This document shows, one piece after another, positions 55,317-63,845 of a stretch of 64,000 nt of DNA. Each line of letters starts with the position of its first letter. Position 1 is the stretch's first letter. The position numbers and the translations under genes were made by a program. Source of the stretch: Pollenia angustigena. Its lineage: Eukaryota; Arthropoda; Insecta; Diptera; Polleniidae. The stretch is taken from positions 227,903,127-227,967,126 of the forward strand of contig OV884056.1 in NCBI GenBank assembly GCA_930367215.1, written 5' to 3'. The notes under the pieces are model-generated. The model made no database searches. It saw only the letters and a program-made list of their open reading frames with translations, and was not told where the DNA came from.

Positions 55317-55764
55317 TAAGCGTCGCGTGCAAAAAAAAACTATCAACAAGTAAAAAATTAACTGAAATTTGTTATAGTCGAATTACAATTATGACCACCA
55401 ACAATGTCAATAAGTACAACAGCCAATCTGGGGGGTGAGAAATTCCAAGTCAGGGTGATGGTACTAGGTCAGTATAGTAATACCCTCAAAGGGTTTGGCG
55501 TTCGTATGTGTCAGTTTTTTTTTTATGACATTTTAAATTTTTTCCTTATCTTGATGTTTTTTCGCTTAGTTGTAACATTTTGGCAAAAACGTAGTTTAAC
55601 ATAACTCGAGAACCACTTGTCCGATTTTGATGAAAATTAAGAATTACAATGTCTCTAATCTGTTTCTACACCGTTTTCCTATATGTGCAACACTTTCGAA
55701 GTTAAAAATGAATGTATGAAGAAAAAAATATTTTTTGCCCAAAAAATTTAAATTTTTTGAATAT

Positions 55765-56445
55765 TATTTTTGTCAAGCTAATAGGGCCTAAATTTCTTCA
55801 ATGTAAATAAAATTCAATTTTTAATTACAATATTTTGTTCCCGACGTTTCGTCGATTGTTTGTCGACTTTTTCAAGGGATTGTCTATTTAAAAATTATAA
55901 AAACAATAAAATAAATACAATAATGTACCACATAAACATTAAAGACTTACAATATGAAAATTTAATCACATTAAAAAGTTTTAGATGTACTCAGGATCAT
56001 ACAAATATAAAAATAAATTTTAATATTTAAAAAATACATATTACTTTAAACTTTAAATATATCACAGCTTAAGTAATGGCAACAATATAGCTCGCATTTA
56101 TTTTGTTCGTGTCCTCCTTCAAATTCATTGTTCTATTAATTTGTTGTTGGATTCTTAGGCTTTCAATTGTGTACCTCTTTCTTTCTTTATTTTCTTTATC
56201 TAGAATTTTTACATCATCGAACCTAATTGTGTGACCAGTATGTAGGATGTGTTGTGCTAGTGCTGTTGTCTCTTTTCTCCGCATTATGTCCATCTTGTGT
56301 TCTCCCATTCTTGTCTCCAGTGTACGTTTTGTTGTTCCTATATAAATTAGCTCGCATGGCTGTTTGTCATTTCCTTCACATTGTAATTCGTATACAATGT
56401 TACTTTGTTTTTGTTTATTAATTGGCGCCTTAATTTTTAATATTT
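55765..56445 (-). pseudogene. Penelope-like element 3' fragment: GIY-YIG domain and terminal region
   Basis: On minus from ~56443 the frame reads SNIVYELQCEGNDKQPCELI, YIGTTKRTLETRMGEHKMDI, ALAQHILHTGHTIRFDDVKI, then KERKRYTIESLRIQQQINRT and ends at 56069. This is the GIY-YIG nuclease domain with its Cys-bearing lead-in, as at 4587-5195 but clearly a different family (about half the residues differ by eye). The RT is missing, so it is a 5'-truncated insertion. The ~300 bp after the stop hold a hammerhead-like fold (55842-55875). It landed in the left TIR of the long-TIR transposon. Confidence 0.82.
55842..55875 (-). ncRNA. Degenerate hammerhead-like fold in Penelope terminal region
   Basis: On minus: CTTGAAAAA, then GTCGA-caaacaa-TCGAC (a perfect 5-bp stem II), then GAAA and CGTC. 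The GAAA box and stem II fit the hammerhead pattern, but the CUGAUGA box is replaced by CTTGAAA, so catalysis is unlikely. Hammerhead motifs are known in the terminal repeats of Penelope-like elements, which makes the position meaningful. Confidence 0.4.
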
Positions 56446-58245
56446 TAATATTTAATATTTTTAATTCATAAAAAATCCAAAACAGTAAAAAAAAGTTTCA
56501 AGTCCTATTACTTTCACGTGAAGTCGCATAACCTATGAAATAAATGAGACATAAATCATGAAAATCGATGAACGCGTTTCGCTTTTATTAACAATTAAGT
56601 GAAGGTATGCATTTCAAAAATTTGCTCGAGATATGCACAAAATTCTTTGCAAAAACATTTATGACTTTTTTTATGATTCTTAGAATTCAAAAAAAAAAAA
56701 AAAGTAATAAACAAAAGGTTATTTGATTTTTATGATAGCGGTAACAAAGTAATAAGCGGTAATAAATGTGCGTGGACAATTGAAAGGAAAAAAGGAAAGT
56801 GCACTTTTTTAATTATTTGGGATTTTCTGTTGGCTACCTGTATGATTTTTTTACAGAAATTCCACCCACATCTATTAGTGCTCATGTTTTGGAACGTACC
56901 TCTCAGTAAAATATTGAAAAATACGTAGTATTTATAGGTGTTCATTTATCGATTTTTGTCATTCAACAAGTGCCGACGAACGCGAACAGTAAAAGTGATT
57001 TTTCTCCAGTTTTTTAAAAGTGAACAAAAGAGAACAGAATATGGAACTGTGCAAGCCAGATATAAATAGCTTTTGCTACTGCTGTGGTCAATATGTCTCA
57101 ACACATAAAAAAAAGTGGAAATTTCAGTACTGATTTTGTTCAAACATACGAGATGTACTTCAACCAAAATGTTATAGTGAACGAAAATTGGGTACCAAAT
57201 ATGGTGTGTAAAAGCTGCTACAACCGTCTAATGGATTGGAAAAATAGAGGACGTGAAAGTATGCCATTCGGTATCCCAATGACTTGGACTAATCCTGGCG
57301 AAGGTCACAATCCATTGAATTGCTATGCATGTGCGAATAAAGGAGCCTCAAAAAGGATAATAAAATCGTATAATTACGTTGGTGTTGCAAGTGCCGCAAC
57401 ACCATTGCCTCATTCGGACCACATTCCTGTGCCAAAAGCTTCTAGCCCAGATATTTTCTCTTCTACGACTGCTCCGACATATCATGCACGTGATGATGCC
57501 CCATATGAGCCATCAGTATCCAATGAGCCAATTTTAATAAATCAAAATAAGCTTGATTCAATTGTTGCCAAGTTGGAATTAACACAGCATAAATCGGAAG
57601 AGCTGGCTTCCATTTTGAAATCAAAAAATTTGTTGGCACCCGGTGTGAAAGTCACAGCTTATCGAAGTCGTCAGGCAACACTCCAAAGTTTATTCCTTGT
57701 GAATGATGAAAAAACTTCTGCATATTGCCCGGATGTAGGAAAATTGATGTACGCAATGGAAATAAAATATGAAGCAGATGACTGGAGATTATTTATTGAC
57801 AGTTCAAAACTCAGCTTGAAGGCGGTTTTACTGCATAAGACCAATAAAAAACCTTCAGTTCCAATCGCCTATAGTACAGAAACGAAAGAAACATATGATG
57901 CACTGGAAAATATTTTAAAAATGGTTAACTACGCCAAACATATGTGGCGCATATGCTGCGATTTAAAAGTTGTAGCAATGCTTTGCGGTCTTCAAAGCGG
58001 CTATATAAAATATATGTGCTTTTTGTGCGATTGGGACACACGATTTTCCGGTGACCAATATGCATGCCACGGATGGAAACTCAGGGAGCCCAGCAGGTTA
58101 CAAACGGAGAAGATATTGCTGCCTCCACTGCATATTAAACTTGGAATTGTTAAGAATTTTATCAAAACTGTCGCCAAAAGAGATGAAGTTTTCTTGTGTT
58201 TGAAACTAATTTATCCGAGACTCAGCGAAAGTAAAATTAAAGAAG

Positions 58246-58312
58246 GTAAGTTATAATATCACATTCATTTCCCATGATTTTCCATCTTAACAAAATAATT
58301 TTTTCCAATCAG
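58246..58312 (+). other. Intron 1 of candidate transposase
   Basis: Donor GTAAGT, acceptor preceded by TTTTTTCCAATCAG. 67 bp, phase such that the Gly codon is split (g/gc). Short AT-rich introns of this size are usual in flies. Reading through gives a stop within three codons, so removal is needed for the protein to continue. Confidence 0.8.
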
Positions 58313-58625
58313 GCGCACTAAATGGTCCAGATATACGAAAGCTGATTAAAAGTGACGCATTCAACAATATTTTGATTGACGCTGAATTGAATGCATGGCA
58401 GGCAATCAAAGAAGTAATAGAAGGCTTGTTGGGAAAGCATCGTTCTAACAACTACGATGTTTCTGTCGCAAGGATGTTAAGAGCATTCTCGGAAATTGGT
58501 GTCCACATGTCCTAGAAAATCCATTATTTACATCATCATCTGGACTACTTCAGCAAACAATTGGCTACCGAATCTGATGAACAAGGTGAACGCTATCATC
58601 AAGTTGCTATGCCATTTGAAATGAG

Positions 58626-58680
58626 GTAATATTGATTTTTTATTTTTTCAAACTCATTTTAATAAAACAAAAACTTACAG
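58626..58680 (+). other. Intron 2 of candidate transposase
   Basis: Donor GTAATA, acceptor AAAACTTACAG. 55 bp, splitting an Arg codon (ag/a). Joining gives EMRYRGKKSPSAIIAEICWW across the junction. Confidence 0.75.
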
Positions 58681-59071
58681 ATATAGAGGCAAAAAGTCGC
58701 CGAGTGCAATAATTGCGGAAATTTGCTGGTGGAGTAAGCTTGTGTGGCAAGACAAGGATGATCTTGATGATAAAGAATTTTCAGGAGATGCAGAAGAGCC
58801 AACAGTGGAGTCACACATCGACATTATGTGTGGTTCAGAAACTGATGATAGCGATGAATGCGATGCCACTAGTCCCGAACAACCACCATCGAAAAAGTCT
58901 AGGCAATATTTATTAAAATAAATAAATAAAATAAAAATAAAAAATTATAAAAATGTTTACTTAATTTTTTTAGTAGTTTATGGCCAGAAGTCTGGAGTAA
59001 TTGGGGAAAATTTATAAAAAAGGCGATAAATGACACTTTTTTGAATAAAAACAAATATCAATATTCTTGTC

Positions 59072-59573
59072 AAAATGGGATACCTTCACTTAATTGTAAA
59101 TAAAAGCAGAACGCGTTAATCGATTTCTATGATCAATGTCGCATTTTGTTTATAGGTTATGTGACTTTACATGAAATTAATAACACTTGATCCTTTTTTC
59201 CGTTTTGGATTTTTTATGAATTTAAAAAAAAAAATTTTAATTTTTAGGAAAAAAAATATTTTTTTTTCTCCACAAATTTATTTTTATCGGCAAAACTGTT
59301 GATTATAAAGAAAAATGTTATATGAACGGATTAAAGAAATTGTAATTCTAAATTTTTTTGAGTTTGTTTTAGCAAAATCGGACAAGTGGTTCTCGAGTTA
59401 TGTTAAACTACGTTTTTGCCAAAATGTTACAACTATGCGAAAAAACATCAAGATAAGGAAAAAATTTAAAATGTCATAAAAAAAACTGACACATACGAAC
59501 GCCAAACCCTTTGAGGGTTTTACTATACTGACCTAGTACCATCACCCTGACTTGGAATTTCTCACCCCCTAGA
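59072..59573 (-). repeat. Right terminal inverted repeat
   Basis: Inverse of the left TIR, starting at the inner edge with ATACCTTCACTTAATTG and ending at CCCCCTAGA. It is uninterrupted, which shows the Penelope fragment in the left arm is a later insertion. Confidence 0.8.
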
Positions 59574-61075
59574 CAATAATCCCAAAAATGTTCCATAGTG
59601 TAATGAGCCTACATACATATGTATGTATATTATGCGTAAAATAAAAAATCGCCTTGTGGCTGACCACAGTGTTGACGGTGGTTATGGTCGCAATCGAAAC
59701 TTGGTGTTTATTATCTTTGTTTGTTAATTCTTTATTTATTTTTGGCGTCATTTCATGTTATGCGTTTAAAGTGAATAGGTGAAAAAAAGTACAGCCAAAT
59801 AAGACAACAAAAACAGTTTTTTGTTTTCAATCTTGAATACCCTGAAGAATCAGAGTTATTCTACAATCTTATACAAAGTTGTATGTATGAAATTCCTCTG
59901 TCAAAAAAATCTTCCAAAATTTGTACAATTAAGCATGAGCTATTACAATTAAACAAATAAAACAAGTTATTTTTAAACCATATTTAAATAAAACATATAT
60001 TTTAAATATTATTATTTTGTTTCATTTAACCATCAACTGAATTGATTTAACAAACTTATTCAATTAACAATTTGTTTGATTGAATAATTTGCGTAATTGA
60101 ATTTAGAGTGTATTTCAAATACACTGTTTAATTTATTCAATTAAAAATTTAATCGATTTAATGCAAAAATTCAATCAATGTTTTAATCAATACAATTATT
60201 AAAATAATTAATTTTCTGTATTGTAATCAATTACGTTAGTAATTCATTCAATTAAAATATTGATTTTTTTAATTAATTTGTTAATTCATTCAATTAAAAT
60301 ATTGTTTAATATTATTAATTTTTTCAATTATTTTTGTAATTAAAATGTAAAAACTTTTTAATTGGAAAAAAATCCTTGTTTTGCAATTTTTGCAAGTTTG
60401 AGTAATTGGTATAATCATTTCGGTGATAGGTGCAAAATTAACCAATTTTTTGCTTGTTTCAATTATTTTGGTGATCAAAACCGTTTTTTACTTTTTTCTG
60501 TGATGTCAGACGGCTTCAGAAAGCCGCGGAAAGAGAACCGGACATACATCCGGACAAACAACGAAATTATATATATAGATTTTTGGGAATACAAAATTTT
60601 AAATAACAAGATTTTGTTTTTTGTGCTTAATTCCTAATTTTTATTCTTGATAAAACACTTAAAATCTATTTTTGATAGGATAAGCTATTCCCATGCGCAT
60701 ATAATTTTTTTTTTTTTTTTAATTTTCCAAGTTTAACTCTGTGCAAATAAAAGATCAATAGAATAGTGTCAACTTTGAAATGACAAAAAGAAATTTTTAA
60801 GAATCGCAAATTTAAAAATTTAATTGTGTCCAACAACCCCCATATACCTGTCCCAATGTGGGACGTTGCATAAACTTTCAAAATTATTCTAATGAATCGA
60901 TCTTAATCGTGTAAACTTAGAAAGCCTTGGATTAATTCTAACAGTATAAATAAGATATTTAAACATCTTTGTATGTGTGCCAATTATCTCGACTCAATGA
61001 CCGATCCATTTACACAACTTCATATTTTTGTGTGCCTTTAACTCATGAAACTGCAGTTCTGTATTCTGCTTTTAA
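59574..61075. other. No gene seen; AATTGA-rich block and repeat R fragment
   Basis: 59990-60420 is dense in AATTGA/TCAATT/ATTAAAA phrases. 60580-60690 is a repeat R fragment (TTTTTGGGAATACAAAATTT, AATTCCTAATTTTTATTC, ACACTTAAAATCTATTTTTG). The 91-codon frame at 60362-60637 is not recognisable. Bases 60840-61070 show no features. Confidence 0.45.
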
Positions 61076-62172
61076 GAAGGCGGCACGAAAAAACCCCCTA
61101 AAATATAACCCCCCAAAAAAAATGAAATAACCCCCCAAAAGTTTGTACAGAGAACAACAAAAACGATTTTTGGGGGGTTATTTCATTTTGTTTGCGGTGT
61201 TATTTCATTTTTTTAATTGGGGTATTATTTCATATGAAATTATTCCCCAAAAAATCATTATGAAATATAGTCCCAATATATTTTTTGGGGGATTATTTCA
61301 TTTTCAAATTTATAATGAAAATGTTTTTGGGCGCAAGGATCTATCCACTTTGGTATACAGAACACCGGCTTCGAAAAGTAAAGCTGCCCTGCATAGCCGG
61401 CGTTCGGCCGGGCGCAATGGTTTTCTTCTATATGGTATACCAAACACCGGCTTCGCTAACTAAAGCTTCTCTGCGTAGCCGGGTCGGTATTTGTATACTA
61501 TAGAAGAGGAAATCCTGTCGCTATGCAGAGAAGCTTTAGTTAGCGAAGCCGGTGTTTGTTATACCATAGAGGAAAAAGTCATTGCGCCCGGCCGAAGGCC
61601 GGCTATGCAGAAAAGCCTTTGTTGGCGAAGCTTGTGTTTGGTATATCATACCATGATATCTATCGCGTGATTCTTTAAAGCAAAACTGTATAATTAATTG
61701 TATTACATCGTCGGCTAACTCCCTTTTAACAAGTTTTACAGGAGAGACAAAAAACTTTTTATTTTTCCTATTTGCTGCTTGAGAGGAAAACCAAAAATAT
61801 TGTTGATTTGACACGCTTCAGGACTCAAATTGAAGAAAAACTAAATGCTGGTCGTCGAGGCATATCTTTCTCTAACATAAAAATCTAATTTACTTAAAAA
61901 GTGGCTTTAGCAGGTTTACACTCTAAGCAGACGACATACATTGAGCTCTTATTTCTTTTCAGAAATTGGGGTTTTATTTCATATGAAATAAGCCCCCAAA
62001 AATTAGGGAATTATTTCATTTATGTTTGGGGCGTTATTTCATTTCGTTGGGGGCTTATTTCATTTTCAAAATTGGGTCTTTTTTGCATATGAAATAAGGC
62101 CCCAAGCTTTGGGGGGTTACTTCATTATTTTTTTGGGGGGTAATATTTTGGGGGGTTATTACATGCCGCCTT
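61076..62172. mobile_element. Element built of iterated GGGGTTATTTCAT modules
   Basis: The ends are GAAGGCGGCACG and, reversed, AAGGCGGCATG, each with TTAA just outside, so a TTAA duplication is possible. The interior is made of TTATTTCATTTT and GGGGGTTATTTCAT units in both orientations, ATTTCATATGAAAT palindromes, and GTTTGTACAGAGAACAACAA. G-runs of 4-7 alternate with AT-rich words. A GC-rich palindrome is nested at 61352-61653. The many small frames here are artefacts. Confidence 0.6.
61352..61653. mobile_element. GC-rich 300-bp palindrome
   Basis: The whole insert is an inverted repeat centred near 61502. Arms contain TGGTATACCAAACACCGGCT, TCGCTAACTAAAGCTTCTCT and GCATAGCCGGCGTTCGGCCG with GGGCGCAATGG. 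Two nested half-arms repeat the same words. It is much GC-richer than its surroundings. A fragment of one arm lies at 41270-41345. It could fold into a four-arm structure. Non-coding. Confidence 0.7.
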
Positions 62173-62530
62173 TTAAGAATATGGTACCGTAATTATATGC
62201 CAATATGTATAATTAAATTATTGAATGTTTGGTTTTAAAATAAGTAGTTTTGTTTTTTTATGGCATACATTTTACAATTTTAAGGGCATACTTTTAAGTG
62301 TTTACTGCATATAAAATGCGCATTAAACTCTCTTTCAGAGCATTTTTCCGGTTTCTCTGGTGACGAATAAAAAAACACTTGACGTATATTTAATTTGTAA
62401 TTAGTAATTGTGAATCTTAGTGAACACTTGTACGCCTAAAGCAGGGGTGGTCAAAAATGTTTTGCATATCGAAGGTTATCTTCCGCAACCACGTAACTCG
62501 ATTTTTTGTTTTAACCGGAAAAGTAATCAG

Positions 62531-62670
62531 TAAGGCGGCATGAAATAACCCCCAAAAATATAAGCCCCCAGAAAAATAACGAAACACCCCCCCAAAAGTT
62601 TGTACAGAGAACAACAACAACGATTTTTGGGGCGTTATTTCATTTTGTTTGGGGTGTTTTTTTAATTCCC
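62531..62670 (+). repeat. Partial copy of the GGGGTTATTTCAT element
   Basis: TAAGGCGGCATGAAATAACC, then AAAAGTTTGTACAGAGAACA and CGATTTTTGGGGCGTTATTT repeat the left ~130 bp of the element at 61076. The right part is absent. Confidence 0.65.
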
Positions 62671-63060
62671 TAAGCTAATCCCCGCGAAGCTCTATGCTAT
62701 AAAATTGAGCCAAAGACGAAACAAGAGGGCAAAAACGGAAGTATTTGCTGATAGATGTTAAAAGTGTCAAAGTTTTTTTTTTTTTAAAGAGCTAACGGAA
62801 AAAATTACGAGCCAGGAGTAATTGAAAAGAGCGCTGATCCCATTGATACGGCAGTGGCCTCCTCGTGGTACTCCCTGGGGACCACCTCTGTTGAGGTGGA
62901 AGCTAATTCGAGCGACGGTCTTCAGCATATCCGAATGGTCATTTAAAAAAATTACGTCTCGGGAAGTAGGCATATTTGCTAAGTTTGCTATGGGCTTTCA
63001 CCAAGCTTTCACTTTCACTTTATTCAATAAATTGTTGATCAAAAACTAAATTGATATTTA
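62671..63060. other. Non-repeat-like segment of higher GC content, unrecognised
   Basis: 62805-62965 is GC-richer (GGCCTCCTCGTGGTACTCC, GGGGACCACCTCTGTTGAGG). A minus frame reads PTSRDVIFLNDHSDMLKTVA, then RISFHLNRGGPQGVPRGGHC and ISALFNYSWLVIF. I do not recognise it. It could be a scrap of a coding element or an RNA-derived sequence. Confidence 0.35.
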
Positions 63061-63108
63061 AACCCACACCACAATAGTGGAGAGGACCAAGCCTATTGAA
63101 AATGGGCC
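63061..63108 (+). repeat. Family G fragment with internal deletion
   Basis: ACCCACACCACAATAGTGGA followed directly by GGACCAAGCCTATTGAAAAT and GGGCC. Compared with 51382-52100, some 230 bp between the two parts are missing. The copy stops at GGGCC, where the LTR begins. Confidence 0.65.
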
Positions 63109-63821
63109 TGTAGGCAACAGATGAGCAACATAATTTTTACTTATAATATTAATACTTTAAACTGTGAAATAATTTATAATCTAGATACTTTCGACTTTTG
63201 AAATTTTAAAATAATTTTATAAAATAATAAGGGTAATCACGATGGTCATTGTGCAAATTTGCAATGTGTAAATTTGCAGTGCATATTATGATTGATCGTG
63301 AGCATACCACTTTGATTTTTGTGCAAATATGCTATTTTTCTAAAAATTTATTCTGGCAACACTAAAAACTTCTGGCAGCACTGTAAAAAATCTGCATTTG
63401 TTTACAATTATACACAAGCAAATTAAAATAAATGTTTTCTTTTTAATTAATTTAAATTGAATTCTCTATTTTATTTTACAATCTGCGAAAATGTTCAAGT
63501 TATAAGTTTTCTTAAAATCAACATGGCATTTAATATGTCAAATGTTATTGCTTACATTTGTTTGCAACTGAGCAAATATGCACTACTAACTTTGCTCATG
63601 TTTTTTTTAGTGCAAACGTAGTAAAAAAGAGCAAATTGCAAATACGTACATTTTGTTGTTGTGTTGTGCAAATGTGTGTATTTTTGCACGCATTTGCACA
63701 CTTTGCACTACCCATCGTGATTTCCCTTAATAAATTAGTCAGTCTGAAAAAATAAATTGAGAAAAGGGAAACAAGAAAAACTAAAATTTACTCAAATAAT
63801 TGTAAGTTGATATTTGTTTCA
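63109..63821 (+). mobile_element. 5' LTR of a gypsy-type retrotransposon, containing a MITE
   Basis: The left border TGTAGGCAAC interrupts a family G repeat, and the right border TTTCA lies two bases before the primer site, giving TG...CA ends. Without the nested MITE (63231-63726) the LTR would be ~217 bp. The 3' LTR and target duplication lie beyond the window, so the left border is inferred from where the host repeat is broken. Confidence 0.55.
63231..63726. mobile_element. MITE nested in the LTR
   Basis: The ends are GGGTAATCACGATGGTCA and, reversed, GGGAAATCACGATGGGTA. TGCAAATTTGCA- and GTGCAAA-type words repeat near both ends (subterminal repeats). It is 496 bp. The 65-codon frame at 63558-63755 runs across its border and is not a gene. 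Flanking AT-rich sequence obscures any target duplication. Confidence 0.65.
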
Positions 63822-63823
63822 AT

Positions 63824-63841
63824 TGGTGACCCTAACGTGAT
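63824..63841 (+). promoter_or_regulatory. Primer binding site, tRNA-Trp type
   Basis: TGGTGACCCTAACGTGAT is complementary to the 3' end of insect tRNA-Trp (with CCA) at 16 of 18 positions, from knowledge of that tRNA. It sits two bases after the LTR end and just before gag. Elements of the CsRn1 group of Ty3/gypsy are known to prime with tRNA-Trp. Confidence 0.7.
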
Positions 63842-63845
63842 CAAG

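Larger units (their letters stand above)
55427..56618 (+). repeat. Left terminal inverted repeat (interrupted)
   Basis: About 510 bp of TIR once the 680-bp Penelope insertion is subtracted. The outer ~240 bp are the most similar to the right TIR. The inner part keeps GAACGCGTTTCGCTTTTATT against GAACGCG/GTTCTGC at the right. The arms have diverged by several percent plus small indels. Confidence 0.8.
57041..58921 (+). pseudogene. Candidate transposase of the long-TIR transposon, three exons, lightly damaged
   Basis: Probable start ATG at 57041 (ELCKPDINSFCYCCGQYV). An 8-A run at 57107-57114 then shifts the frame, and the main frame runs from there to 58245. Exon 2 is 58313-58625 and exon 3 is 58681-58921, with GT...AG introns of 67 and 55 bp and continuous codons across both joins. 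Exon 2 has one in-frame TAG at 58513. N-terminal Cys pairs (CYCC, VCKSC at ~57207, CYAC at 57321) suggest zinc binding. LFIDSSKLSLKAVLLH (Asp at 57798), CCDLKVVAML (Asp at 57960), a CFLCDWD motif (~58017) and SDEQGERYHQ (Glu at 58588) could form an RNase H-like DDE core; this is inference. C-terminal Asp/Glu/Ser-rich tail ends with KKSRQYLLK. Similar uncharacterised proteins recur in arthropod and cnidarian genomes to my knowledge, but I know of no assigned function. Poly-A-like AATAAA follows the stop. Confidence 0.75.
55427..59573 (+). mobile_element. Autonomous-type DNA transposon with ~0.5-kb TIRs, unassigned superfamily
   Basis: The outer ends are inverted copies: TCTGGGGGGTGAGAAATTCC at left and, reversed, TCTAGGGGGTGAGAAATTCC at right. 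They are followed on both sides by AAGTCAGGGTGATGG, GTTTGGCGTTCGTATGTGTC and CGAGAACCACTTGTCCGATT. The left TIR is interrupted by a Penelope fragment (~55765-56445) and resumes with AATTCATAAAAAATCCAAAA through CAATTAAGTGAAGGTAT (to ~56618). The right TIR covers ~59072-59573. Without the insertion the element is ~3.47 kb. CAA at 55424-55426 and 59574-59576 is a possible 3-bp target duplication. Between the TIRs lies one three-exon gene (57041-58921) that fills the interior, so it is the natural candidate for the transposase. Confidence 0.82.

Noticed and set aside
57084..57084. ATG at 57084 as the true start of the candidate transposase
   Set aside because: An upstream ATG at 57041 gives a Cys-bearing N-terminus that fits the protein better, joined by a one-base shift in an A8 run; 57084 is only the first ATG in the downstream frame.
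60362..60637. 91-codon plus frame with a charged stretch (PRKENRTYIRTNN)
   Set aside because: Spans the edge between AATTGA-rich sequence and repeat R; no recognisable domain.
61143..61814. Several 60-106-codon frames on both strands
   Set aside because: Frames inside the GC-rich palindrome and iterated G-run element; peptides repeat 'NTGFAN' and 'KAALHSRRSAGRN' because the DNA repeats.
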